A DNA stretch of 64,000 bases from Tepidamorphus sp. GTDB taxonomy: Bacteria > Pseudomonadota > Alphaproteobacteria > Rhizobiales > Tepidamorphaceae. Where the stretch lies: the NCBI GenBank assembly GCA_028280885.1, contig JANQKY010000097.1, forward strand, positions 1 through 64,000, read 5' to 3'. The notes below the pieces were generated by a model. The model did not search any database. It was given only the letters and a program-made list of their open reading frames with translations, and had not been told where the DNA came from. The translations under genes were made by a program, and so were the position numbers. Positions 28,133 through 35,652 of this stretch are shown here, piece after piece; position 1 is the stretch's first letter; every line of letters begins with the position of its first letter.

Positions 28133-28606
28133 ATGACAGGTTTTCCCGATCTGGACCGAACCGATATCGAAATATTGCGCCTTCTGCAGAAGGATGCGCG
28201 GATGCTCAACAAGCAGCTTTCCGCCGCCGTCGGGCTCGCCCCCTCCTCCTGCCATGAACGGGTCAAGCGGCTGTGGGCGTGCGGCCTGATCACCGGTACG
28301 CAGGCGCTGATCGATCCGGCCGGGCTCGGCTACAGCCTGTCGGCGGTGATCTTCGTCAATATCAGCAAGGCGGGACAGGTGCGCATCGACGCGCTGATGG
28401 ACGAGTTGATCGGCGTGCCGGAAATCCGCGACGTCTATCTCGTTACCGGCCAGTACGACCTGATCGTCAGCCTGGTCGCCCGCGACATGGATCACCTGAA
28501 GCACATCACCTACACGGCGCTGACCGGCCGGTCCGAGATCACCCGCTACGAGACGTCGGTCGCCTATACGCACCGGCGCGGCCAGGTGGAGATCGGCGCG
28601 GCCTGA
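28133..28606 (+). CDS. Lrp/AsnC-family transcriptional regulator
   Basis: 157 residues from ATG 28133 (AAAGG just upstream). An N-terminal winged helix (LDRTDIEILRLLQKDAR, then LNKQLSAAVGLAPSSCHERVKRL) is followed by the RAM ligand-binding domain with VYLVTGQYDLIVSLVARDMD. It is the third member of the family type in a short stretch with acdR, but the two are distinct in sequence. It diverges from the P450 gene and converges on acdS. Targets are unknown; local control of the P450 is plausible. Confidence 0.9.
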   Translation: MTGFPDLDRTDIEILRLLQKDARMLNKQLSAAVGLAPSSCHERVKRLWACGLITGTQALIDPAGLGYSLSAVIFVNISKAGQVRIDALMDELIGVPEIRDVYLVTGQYDLIVSLVARDMDHLKHITYTALTGRSEITRYETSVAYTHRRGQVEIGAA

Positions 28607-28633
28607 TCGCGCGCCTGCTTCCAGCCGCACGGG

Positions 28634-29650
28634 TCAGCCGTTGCGATAGGTATAACTGTAGCCGTTCAGCGCCGGCGCGCCGCCGAGATGGGCATAGAGC
28701 ACCTTCGATCCGTCCGGAAAGAAGCCCTTTTTCACCAGATCCATCATACCCTGCATGGATTTGCCCTCGTAGACCGGGTCGGTGATCATCGCCTCGGTGC
28801 GGGCGGCGAAGCGGATCGCCTCGTTGGTCTCGGCGCTTGGCACGCCATAGGCCGGATAGGCGTAGTCGGGCAGGATGACGATCTCGTCGTCGCGCACGGC
28901 GCGGCCGAGCTCGACCAGGCCGGCCGTATTGTCGACGATCCGGCGCACCTGGGCGCGGGTCTGATCGGGCGTGCCGGAGGCATCGATACCGATCACCCTG
29001 TCGGCGCGGTCATCGGCCGCGAAGCCGACGATCATGCCGGCCTGCGTCGAGCCGGTGACGACACAGACGATGACGTAGTCGAAGGTGATCCCCATCTCCG
29101 CTTCCTGGGCGCGCACCTCCTCGGCGAAGCCGACATAGCCGAGGCCGCCGAACTTGTGCATCGAGGCGCCGGCGGGAATGCCATAGGGCTTGCCGCCGGC
29201 ATCCTTGACCGACTGGATCGCGTCCTCCCAGCTCTTGCGGATGCCGATATCGAAGCCATCCTCGACGATGCGGCTGTCGGCGCCCATCAGCCGGGTCATC
29301 AGGATGTTGCCGACCCGGTCATAGACCGCGTCCTCATGCGGCACCCAGCTTTCCTGCACGACGACGCATTTCATGCCGATCTTGGCAGCCGTCGCCGCCA
29401 CCATGCGGGTGTGATTGGACTGGACGCCGCCGATCGAGACCAGCGTGTCGGCGTTCGAGGCGATCGCGTCGGGAACGATGTATTCCAGCTTGCGCAGCTT
29501 GTTGCCGCCCATGGCGAGGCCGGAATTGCAGTCCTCGCGCTTGGCGTAGATCTGAACCTTGCCGCCGAGCGCCTCGGTCATGCGCGGCAGATGCTCGATC
29601 GGTGTCGGGCCGAAGGTCAGGGGATAGCGATCGAACTTGTCGAGATTCAT
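28634..29650 (-). CDS. acdS: 1-aminocyclopropane-1-carboxylate deaminase
   Basis: 338 residues of fold-type II PLP enzyme. The PLP lysine is Lys51 in [11 protein letters not shown]. Residues that separate true ACC deaminase from D-cysteine desulfhydrase are present: Glu in DPVYEGKS (Glu295 of the reference numbering) and Leu in [10 protein letters not shown] (Leu322). The enzyme cleaves ACC, the plant ethylene precursor, to 2-oxobutanoate and ammonia. The sequence is very close to rhizobial AcdS. The divergent Lrp-type gene at 29816 is its expected regulator. The presence of this pair suggests plant association. Confidence 0.95.
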   Translation of the reverse strand: MNLDKFDRYPLTFGPTPIEHLPRMTEALGGKVQIYAKREDCNSGLAMGGNKLRKLEYIVPDAIASNADTLVSIGGVQSNHTRMVAATAAKIGMKCVVVQESWVPHEDAVYDRVGNILMTRLMGADSRIVEDGFDIGIRKSWEDAIQSVKDAGGKPYGIPAGASMHKFGGLGYVGFAEEVRAQEAEMGITFDYVIVCVVTGSTQAGMIVGFAADDRADRVIGIDASGTPDQTRAQVRRIVDNTAGLVELGRAVRDDEIVILPDYAYPAYGVPSAETNEAIRFAARTEAMITDPVYEGKSMQGMMDLVKKGFFPDGSKVLYAHLGGAPALNGYSYTYRNG

Positions 29651-29815
29651 GGCGGCGCTCCATCTGCGGCGTGTCGTGTGGACTGCCGGAACGCTAGCAA
29701 AAACAGCCTGAGAGGTGTTTTCTATCTGGGGTGATTGATATCACTATTTCCTTTAAAATTCCCAATAATATGGATTATACTGCGATATAATCACATTATC
29801 TCGAAAGATTCTTCC
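29651..29815. promoter_or_regulatory. acdS-acdR divergent control region
   Basis: The 165 bases between the divergent genes are distinctly A/T-rich, mainly 29730-29810. They include the dyad GTGATTGATATCAC (GTGAT/ATCAC around TGAT) and ATTATACTGCGATATAAT. In studied acd loci the regulator AcdR binds this region with ACC as signal. No exact FNR or CRP box is evident. Confidence 0.5.
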
Positions 29816-30271
29816 ATGCTGGATCGCATCGACCGGAACATCCTGCGCCACCTGCAGGCGAACGGGCGGCTGACCAATGCGGAGCTGTCCGACAAGGTCA
29901 ATGTCAGCCCCGCGACCTGCCACCGGCGCACGCAGCGCCTGTTCGAACAGGGCTTTATCCGTTCGGTCCGCGCCGAGATCGCGCCGGAAAAGGTGGCGCG
30001 CGGCGCCCTGGTCGTCGTCGGGGTGGTGCTCGACCGCTCGACGCCGGAGAGTTTCGGCGCGTTCGAGAAGGCGGCGCTGGCGCTGCCCTTCCTGCTCGAC
30101 TGCCACCTGGTCGCCGGCGATTTCGACTATTTCCTGAAGATCCGCGTCAGGGACATCGCCGATTTCAACCGGCTGCACGGCGAGCAACTGATCGCCCTGC
30201 CCGGCGTGCGCCAGACGCGGACCTTCTTCGTCATGAAGGAAGTGATCGACAACGCACCGCTGGAGTTCTGA
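29816..30271 (+). CDS. acdR: Lrp-type regulator of ACC deaminase
   Basis: 151 residues from ATG 29816; the frame is open further upstream but through A/T-rich intergenic DNA. The N-terminal winged helix LDRIDRNILRHLQANGRLTN ... VSPATCHRRTQRLFEQGFI and the RAM domain LPFLLDCHLVAGDFDYFLKIRV are typical. Its position, divergent from acdS, is the known arrangement of AcdR, which activates acdS when ACC is present. The family call is firm; the symbol rests on position and similarity. Confidence 0.88.
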   Translation: MLDRIDRNILRHLQANGRLTNAELSDKVNVSPATCHRRTQRLFEQGFIRSVRAEIAPEKVARGALVVVGVVLDRSTPESFGAFEKAALALPFLLDCHLVAGDFDYFLKIRVRDIADFNRLHGEQLIALPGVRQTRTFFVMKEVIDNAPLEF

Positions 30272-30278
30272 AATGAGG

Positions 30279-30803
30279 CTAGCCGCCGGCTGACGCCTCC
30301 AGATGCTCGCGGAAGACGGTCGCCAGGAAATCGCCGTCGTAGTTGCCCGTCAGCATGTCGCGGCGCTTGCCGGCGCCGTCGAACATCAAGAGCGTGACAT
30401 GCGGCACGCCGTGGGCCGCGGCCAGCGCCTGGCCCTCGGCATGGCGGATATTGGCGACAAGATACTGGATCTCGTCATCGCCGAAGGCCTTCAGCGCCCG
30501 GCGCGTCTCGCGTTGCAGTTCGCGGCAGCGCGGACATTCGGGATCGTGGATCTGGACAATGGCGGGCGTGCCGTTGCCGATCTTGGAAAGATCGTGCTCG
30601 GCGATCGTTGCCGAGACCTCCTCGACAAGATACCAGCCCCCGCCGGCAACGAGCACGCCGACCACCCCCCAGTTGCGGATCATCGCCAGCGCCTCGCGCC
30701 GCGTTCGCCCTTCCGCCTGAACCGGGCGGGCATCGGGTGCCCCGTATTGCGCGGGTTTGCGCGGCCTGGCGGTCTGGCGCTGCCTGGTTTTCTGACGCTT
30801 CAT
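30279..30803 (-). CDS. Membrane-anchored thioredoxin-like protein
   Basis: 174 residues. A basic N-terminus (KRQKTRQRQTARPRK), one membrane span (about 44-62) and a thioredoxin-like domain with active site CPRC in HDPECPRCRELQRETR, ending in a cis-Pro region GVPHVTLLMFDG. The N-in topology would put the domain in the periplasm. It is the last gene of the transpeptidase-sigma-anti-sigma operon, 27 bases after the anti-sigma stop, so it probably serves thiol-disulphide upkeep during envelope stress. Confidence 0.82.
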   Translation of the reverse strand: MKRQKTRQRQTARPRKPAQYGAPDARPVQAEGRTRREALAMIRNWGVVGVLVAGGGWYLVEEVSATIAEHDLSKIGNGTPAIVQIHDPECPRCRELQRETRRALKAFGDDEIQYLVANIRHAEGQALAAAHGVPHVTLLMFDGAGKRRDMLTGNYDGDFLATVFREHLEASAGG

Positions 30804-30830
30804 GGGTGATCTCCGTTCTCGACTTCTTCT

Positions 30831-31655
30831 CTATCCGACCAGGGATTGGGCGATGGTCATCAGGCGGCGCACCTCCTGGGTGCCGACCATGACGACCAGC
30901 AGGTCGCCCGACGTCCACATCAGGCTGGTGCTCGTTTTCGAGCGGTGCCAGGACAGCTGGTCGCCGATCCCGGACGTCTCACGGCCCTCGGGAAGCGCGA
31001 TACCGTCGGCGTCCATGACGTAGACGACGATCGGCCCGTCCGCGGTTTCGTAGCTGAGCGAGGCGAGCCGCCGGTCGAGCAGCCAGCACAGCCGGCCGCC
31101 GACCAGGGCCGCGCCCCCGCCGCTGGAGCCGATCGGCGGCAGCGCGAAGGGCAGCCGGTCGGAAAACCAGCCGGCCAGTCGCACCATGTTGGTCTCCGAG
31201 ACGTCGACGGCCCTGTCCTTCAGCAGATAGGTCTCGAAGTCGCGGAAGAAGGTGTCGACGGGATCGGCCGCTCCCGGGGCCGAGAAGAATGCCGGCCCGA
31301 TCGCGAACGCGGCAAGGCCCGCCGCCAGCAGCCCGCCGGCCCCGATCAGGGCGCGGCGGCGGCGCCTGTCGATGTGTGGAGACCCGAGACGGGGATAGGG
31401 AAATCGCGGCGCGGGCCGGGTCGGCGCGTCGTCGTCGCCCTTGCCGAACCGCGCCGATACCGACGCGCGCAGCGTCTCCGGCGCCCGCGTACGAAGGCAA
31501 TGGCCCCGGACCGCCTGGTCGATCCTGCGCATCCGATCCAGTTCGCAGGCCAGATCCGGCGCGGCCGTCAGGTCGGCCTCGATGCGCGCGGCCTCGGCCT
31601 GCGAGCATTCCCCGTCCAGATACCGTTCAAGGTCTTCTGCGGTCTGTTTCATCAC
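30831..31655 (-). CDS. Anti-sigma factor (membrane-bound)
   Basis: 274 residues. The N-terminal part (LERYLDGECSQAEAARIEADLTAAPDLACELDRM across about 9-43) resembles the sigma-binding region of anti-sigma factors, but without the full HxxxCxxC zinc motif. A membrane span lies at about 105-125, followed by a periplasmic domain that probably receives the signal. It lies one base after the sigma gene stop, the standard arrangement. The periplasmic part shows no domain I recognise. Confidence 0.82.
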   Translation of the reverse strand: MMKQTAEDLERYLDGECSQAEAARIEADLTAAPDLACELDRMRRIDQAVRGHCLRTRAPETLRASVSARFGKGDDDAPTRPAPRFPYPRLGSPHIDRRRRRALIGAGGLLAAGLAAFAIGPAFFSAPGAADPVDTFFRDFETYLLKDRAVDVSETNMVRLAGWFSDRLPFALPPIGSSGGGAALVGGRLCWLLDRRLASLSYETADGPIVVYVMDADGIALPEGRETSGIGDQLSWHRSKTSTSLMWTSGDLLVVMVGTQEVRRLMTIAQSLVG

Positions 31656-31656
31656 T

Positions 31657-32256
31657 CTATGGCCTCACCAGCCTGAGATGGGAGCCATCGGCCCCCGGAT
31701 CGCCGGACGCTTGCTGCCCCGCGTCCGCCAGAGTGGGCGCGAGCCCCTCCTTCAACTGCGCCCGCGCACGGCTTAAGCGCGAGCGCACCGTTCCGATCGG
31801 CAGATCAAGGGCCGCCGCCGTCTCCTCGTAGGAAAAGCCCTCGACGATGACGAGTTGCACCACCGTGCGGTGATCGGCGGCGAGGCGGCCGATCTCGGCT
31901 TCGATCGCCTGGCCGATCTGCTTGGCGTTCAGAAGATCGTCCGGGGGGCGGATATCCGATCCGCCGGCATGATGATCAGCCGCGTCCGGATCGAAGGGGA
32001 CCGTCTGATTGCGTTTTCCGCGCCTGAGGTGATCGAGGCAGACATTGATCAGGATCCGGAACAGCCAGGGTTTCACGCGGGTGCCGGCCAGATCGGGACC
32101 GAGCTTGCGCCAGGCCTTGTCGAGGGCCTCCTGGACGGCGTCCTCGGCCTCGCTTGGATCGCGCAGGATACGCATCGCCGTGCGATAGAGCGCGTCCAGA
32201 TCGGTCGCGATAACCGACCGGAACGCCGCTTCCGCCTCTGTGTTCGACCCGACCAT
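31657..32256 (-). CDS. ECF-type RNA polymerase sigma factor
   Basis: 199 residues. Region 2 is visible as LYRTAMRILRDPSEAEDAVQEALDKAW, region 4 as RTVVQLVIVEGFSYEETAAALDLPIGTVRSRLSRARAQLKE across about 128-170. Region 1.1 and 3 are absent, as in extracytoplasmic-function factors. It lies 39 bases after the transpeptidase gene and is followed by its anti-sigma factor. A GGAAC-N16-CGTC promoter upstream of the operon suggests that it activates its own transcription. Confidence 0.93.
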   Translation of the reverse strand: MVGSNTEAEAAFRSVIATDLDALYRTAMRILRDPSEAEDAVQEALDKAWRKLGPDLAGTRVKPWLFRILINVCLDHLRRGKRNQTVPFDPDAADHHAGGSDIRPPDDLLNAKQIGQAIEAEIGRLAADHRTVVQLVIVEGFSYEETAAALDLPIGTVRSRLSRARAQLKEGLAPTLADAGQQASGDPGADGSHLRLVRP

Positions 32257-32295
32257 GCCGTGACCCCGTCCTCTGCTCCCGTTTACCCCGGCCGA

Positions 32296-32928
32296 TCAGA
32301 CGACGGTGACCCGCGCGCCGAGCCTGACGCGCTCGTAGAGGTCGATCACCTCCTCGTTCATCATGCGGATGCAGCCGCTCGACATCGCCCGGCCGATCGA
32401 GTTCGGATCATTGGTGCCGTGGATGCGGTAGAGCGTGTCGCGGCCGCCCTGATAGAGATAAAGCGCGCGGGCGCCGAGCGGGTTGTTGAGGCCGCCCTCC
32501 ATGCGCACGGGAAGCTGTTTGCCGGTCTGCCGGTAGACGCGCTCGCGCATGGTCTGCGGCGGGTGCCAGGCCGGCCATTCGGCCTTGCGGCGGATATGCG
32601 CCTTGCCGGCCCAGGAAAAGCCCTGCCGGCCGACACCGACGGGATAGCGCAGCGCCTTGCCGTCCTCCAGGACGAAGGTCAGCGCCCGCTCGCCGGTATC
32701 GACGATGATCGAGCCCGGCCGTTCCGGCCCGGAATAGGGCACCATCTTCTTGCCGATGCGGCGCCGGACGATATCCGACGTGCTGGGCTGTGACGCCTGA
32801 TCCAGGACGGAAAAATCGTCCCGCCCCTCGGCCCGCGCGCCCGTCGCCGCGATCAGCGGCACGGCCTGGCCGATCACACCCACAGCCCCGATGTTCATCG
32901 CCCCAAGGAGAAACGTTCGCCTGTTCAT
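32296..32928 (-). CDS. Tat-exported L,D-transpeptidase (YkuD/ErfK type)
   Basis: 210 residues with a twin-arginine signal NRRTFLLGAMNIG. The catalytic YkuD motif is HGTNDP...SSGCIRM, with Cys as nucleophile; SIIVDTGERALTFVLEDGKA is the typical domain start. The enzyme forms 3-3 cross-links in peptidoglycan or attaches lipoproteins to it, in the periplasm. First gene of the operon with an ECF sigma factor, anti-sigma factor and thioredoxin-like protein, so it is probably a cell-wall repair product of this stress regulon. Confidence 0.92.
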   Translation of the reverse strand: MNRRTFLLGAMNIGAVGVIGQAVPLIAATGARAEGRDDFSVLDQASQPSTSDIVRRRIGKKMVPYSGPERPGSIIVDTGERALTFVLEDGKALRYPVGVGRQGFSWAGKAHIRRKAEWPAWHPPQTMRERVYRQTGKQLPVRMEGGLNNPLGARALYLYQGGRDTLYRIHGTNDPNSIGRAMSSGCIRMMNEEVIDLYERVRLGARVTVV

Positions 32929-33006
32929 GTCGCCCTCTCAATACGCATTACGCTGCCTCGTCACCCCTCAGGCCGGCGGGGCCAGCATCGGGGATACGGC
33001 AGTTAA

Positions 33007-33031
33007 GACGTCAGGAGGACGGAAACGTTCC
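33007..33031 (-). promoter_or_regulatory. ECF sigma promoter of the transpeptidase-sigma operon
   Basis: On the minus strand GGAAC (plus 33027-33031) and CGTC (plus 33007-33010) stand 16 bases apart, the standard ECF promoter pattern. It lies about 80 bases upstream of the transpeptidase ATG (32928), with no gene between, and would make the sigma factor autoregulatory. GGAAACGTTCC at the -35 is also nearly palindromic. Confidence 0.65.
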
Positions 33032-33083
33032 GGGGATCACGGGGAGTTGAAGCGGCTATGCGGATCGCCGGTCATTCCACTGG

Positions 33084-33455
33084 TTAATCCAGAGGGCGGG
33101 GCGGCGTCTCGACCTGCCGCATGTCGCCGTCGGCGACCGCGAAGGGTTCGCCGCCGGCAACCAGCACGGCGCGGTCCTTCATCTCGGCGAAATCGAACAT
33201 CGCGTTCAGGACGACATCGCTGCGGCCCTGATAGTCGCGCGGATAGTAGAGACAGATCGCCATGCGGTCGTCGAGCCGGCGATAGACGTAGCGCGCCTCG
33301 CCGACCAGCTTGCCGCCGGCGGTCACGTAGCACCGGTCCTCGGTCTCGTAGGAGACGGTGTGGGTCGACAGATCGGCGAAATCGCCGGAGCCGGAATGAT
33401 GGACGCCGGTCCATTCCAGGCTCAGTCCGACCAGCGATTGTGGTGCGCGCGGCAT
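33084..33455 (-). CDS. Small beta-rich protein of unknown function
   Basis: 123 residues without signal peptide or membrane span. The pattern of alternating hydrophobic strands (LVGLSLEWTG, RYVYRRLDDRMAICLYYPRD) suggests a small beta-barrel of the calycin/MoaF-like kind, but no diagnostic motif is present. It lies on the same strand downstream of the Tat-signal SDR gene, about 130 bases away, and may share its transcript. I do not assign a function. Confidence 0.6.
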   Translation of the reverse strand: MPRAPQSLVGLSLEWTGVHHSGSGDFADLSTHTVSYETEDRCYVTAGGKLVGEARYVYRRLDDRMAICLYYPRDYQGRSDVVLNAMFDFAEMKDRAVLVAGGEPFAVADGDMRQVETPPRPLD

Positions 33456-33584
33456 GGTTCCCTCCGATACGGGTTCTCAGCGCATACGGAAAGCATGCCG
33501 CCAGTTTGAGCCGTCGGTCCAACGAGCGCAACCGGGCCGGCCACGGCGCCGAAGCCGCGACCGGCTGTCCGGGACGGGCCCGCG

Positions 33585-34571
33585 TCAGGCCGGGAACTGG
33601 GCGTTCGCGCCGGCGGCAATGTCGAAGACATCGCCGGAAATCAGCGCCGCGCCATCGCCACACAGGAAGCGGACGCAATCGCCGACCCGGGAGGGCTCGT
33701 AGAGGCCGACCGGCATGATGTGACGACCCTTCGCGCCTTCGTTGAACTGCTCGAAGGTCAGCGTCTGGCCGGGCACGATGCTCGACAGGATATACTCGTT
33801 GTCGAGCAGCTTGGTGTGGACGAGCGAGGGGCAGACCGCGTTGCAGGTGATGCCGAGCGGGCCGAGGCTGAGCGCCGTGCTCTTGGCCAGTCCGATCACG
33901 GCCCATTTGGAGGCCGAATAGACCGGGAACAGCTGGCTGCCGGCCCGGCCCGTCACCGAGGACATCAGGACGATCCGGCCCGATTTCTGGTCGCGCAGTG
34001 TCGGGATCGCCGCCTGCAGGGTCTTGATGACGCCCTTGACGTTGATGTCGAGCACCAGCGACAGCTCGTCCTCGGAAAAGCTGTCGAGCGCGCCGATCTG
34101 GGTGATGCCGGCATTGGCGACGACGAAATCGAGGCCGCCGAATTCGGAGACCGCCCGCTCGACGGCTGCCTGCTGGTCGGCCAGCGACCGGACATCGCCC
34201 TTCACCGCGACACAGCCGACGCCGTGCCCCTCTATCCGCGACTTCGCCGCGGCGAGGTCATCGGCGGTCGCCAGGGGATAGGGCACCTCGGGGATCTGCT
34301 CGGCGACGTCGAACAACACCACATTGGCGCCGCCCTGCGCCAACGCCTCGGCGCAGGCAAGGCCGATACCGCGCGCGGCCCCGGTGACGAGGGCCGTCTT
34401 GCCGGCGAGTTCTCCGGAAGCATCAGACGATTGGTCAGACGTTTGGGCGACCGCGCCGCCAGCCATCGCGGCGACGGCGCCAAGGCCTGCGGCGCCGGTC
34501 AGAATGGTCCGGCGGGTCGCCTGTCCGGCACGGTCCGGGGTTTCGACACCATCATTGACGTTGTTCGACAT
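33585..34571 (-). CDS. Tat-signal SDR dehydrogenase, mycofactocin-associated type
   Basis: 328 residues from ATG 34571 (GGGAG upstream); a longer frame to 34658 is unlikely. A twin-arginine-like signal (ATRRTILTGAAGLGAVAAMAGG) precedes a short-chain dehydrogenase: NAD loop TGAARGIGLA, NAG in VVANAGI, and YSASK. Between the first strand pairs it has an extra stretch ending VPYPLATADDLAAAKS. That insertion is typical of mycofactocin-associated SDRs (carveol-dehydrogenase-like), which hold their nicotinamide tightly. It is divergent from a TetR gene. The substrate is unknown, probably an alcohol. Confidence 0.85.
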   Translation of the reverse strand: MSNNVNDGVETPDRAGQATRRTILTGAAGLGAVAAMAGGAVAQTSDQSSDASGELAGKTALVTGAARGIGLACAEALAQGGANVVLFDVAEQIPEVPYPLATADDLAAAKSRIEGHGVGCVAVKGDVRSLADQQAAVERAVSEFGGLDFVVANAGITQIGALDSFSEDELSLVLDINVKGVIKTLQAAIPTLRDQKSGRIVLMSSVTGRAGSQLFPVYSASKWAVIGLAKSTALSLGPLGITCNAVCPSLVHTKLLDNEYILSSIVPGQTLTFEQFNEGAKGRHIMPVGLYEPSRVGDCVRFLCGDGAALISGDVFDIAAGANAQFPA

Positions 34572-34673
34572 CGGTTGCACTCCCTGATAAGTCGGATCGA
34601 GGCTGGAACCACTCACGATGACGCGGCCGGGATCGATACCCGCCCTCTGCGCCATCATTTGTATTCACGCGAT

Positions 34674-34700
34674 GACTTAGGTCCCGACCGCGCCCAAGTC
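34674..34700. promoter_or_regulatory. Candidate TetR operator
   Basis: GACTTAGG (34674-34681) and CCCAAGTC (34693-34700) form an inverted repeat matching at seven of eight positions, separated by 11 bases. It sits between the divergent SDR and TetR genes, 22 bases before the TetR ATG, a usual place for an autoregulatory operator. Confidence 0.35.
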
Positions 34701-34721
34701 AACAACCGTTTACTTATTAAA

Positions 34722-35300
34722 ATGGCTGATACGACGACGACGATCGAGACGCGCAAGCGCGATGCCCAGGCGACCGCCGACCGGATCCGGCACTGCGCCC
34801 AGGCGGTGTTTCACGAAAAGGGCTATGACGCCGCGACGACGCGCGAGATCGCCAACCGGGCCGGTGTGAATATCGCGCTGATCAAGCGCTATTACGGCTC
34901 GAAGCTCGGCCTGTTCAAGGCCGCCGTGCTTCCCTATCTGAGCATCGAGCGGTTCTTCACCCTGCCGACCGATCAGCTCGCCGACGCGATGGCGGACAAT
35001 TACGTCCACACCGAGCCGATGCCGGACTTCGACGCCTTCGTGGTGCTGCTTCGGTCGGTGTCGAGCCCGGAAGCGGGGCCGCTGATGATCGAGGCGCTGG
35101 AGGAGCAGGCGCTTACCCCCCTGACAGAGCTGCTGGAGGGTCCCGATGCATCCGCCCGCGCGATCCTGATCGCCACGCAGCTTGCCGGACTGATCCTGCT
35201 GTTCCGGATCTTCCAGCGTACGCCGAAATCGGAAGCCGAACGGGAGGCGATCCGGGTGCGCCTTCGCGCCTATCTGAAGGACCTCATCGAAGCCGGTTAG
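34722..35300 (+). CDS. TetR-family transcriptional regulator
   Basis: 192 residues from ATG 34722. The frame is open for a kilobase upstream, but only across the opposite-strand SDR gene. The N-terminal helix-turn-helix reads ADRIRHCAQAVFHEKGYDAATTREIANRAGVNIALIKRYYGSKLGLF over residues about 15-60. No Shine-Dalgarno is obvious, only A/T-rich sequence before the start, so the start could be leaderless or slightly different. It probably represses the divergent Tat-signal SDR. Confidence 0.88.
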   Translation: MADTTTTIETRKRDAQATADRIRHCAQAVFHEKGYDAATTREIANRAGVNIALIKRYYGSKLGLFKAAVLPYLSIERFFTLPTDQLADAMADNYVHTEPMPDFDAFVVLLRSVSSPEAGPLMIEALEEQALTPLTELLEGPDASARAILIATQLAGLILLFRIFQRTPKSEAEREAIRVRLRAYLKDLIEAG

Positions 35301-35305
35301 CGGCC

Positions 35306-35640
35306 ACTACTGTCCGGTTCAGCAGGGATGTGGCTTTGGTTCTCAGCCTGGCCACCCCTCGGAGGTCATCCCCGGACGTGTTCCGGGGACCCATGAACAC
35401 AGTCGCCAGCGGAGGTTTTCATGGATTGCCGGGACAAGCCCGGCAATGACACTGAGAGTGGGGGAGGGCCGAACACCACCCTCACCCTCGTCATCCCGGA
35501 AATCGCGTGAGCGATTATCCGGGATCGGGGAGCCCCGACGCTTCGGAGTTCCCTCGGCCGTGAGGCCGGCGCCGACACGGGCTCCCCGATCCCGGCTCTC
35601 GTTGCACTCGGCCGGGATGACGAGGGAGAGGGACAGCGCG
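35306..35640. repeat. Dispersed intergenic repeat element
   Basis: The fullest member of the family in this window. About 35309-35395 is the reverse complement of the unit at 1-77. Then follow the TTCCGGGGACCCATGAACAC / TTGCCGGGACAAGCCCGGCAATGAC module and the palindromic module with TCATCCCGGAA ... TTATCCGGGATCGGGGAGCCCC and CTCCCCGATCCCGGCTCT. It fills the gap between the TetR gene and the collagen-like gene. Confidence 0.88.
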
Positions 35641-35652
35641 GCGCGCCCGCCG

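Noticed and set aside
29730-29760. A possible FNR box in the acdS-acdR gap
   Set aside because: GATTGATATCAC has only half of the TTGAT-N4-ATCAA pattern with wrong spacing.
29735-29815. An N-terminal extension of AcdR by 27 residues
   Set aside because: The extension is A/T-rich intergenic sequence of the divergent promoter and does not belong to the Lrp fold; ATG 29816 starts the helix-turn-helix correctly.
33720-34721. A 1-kb upstream extension of the TetR gene at 34722
   Set aside because: The extension lies antisense to the SDR gene; the TetR fold begins directly after ATG 34722.
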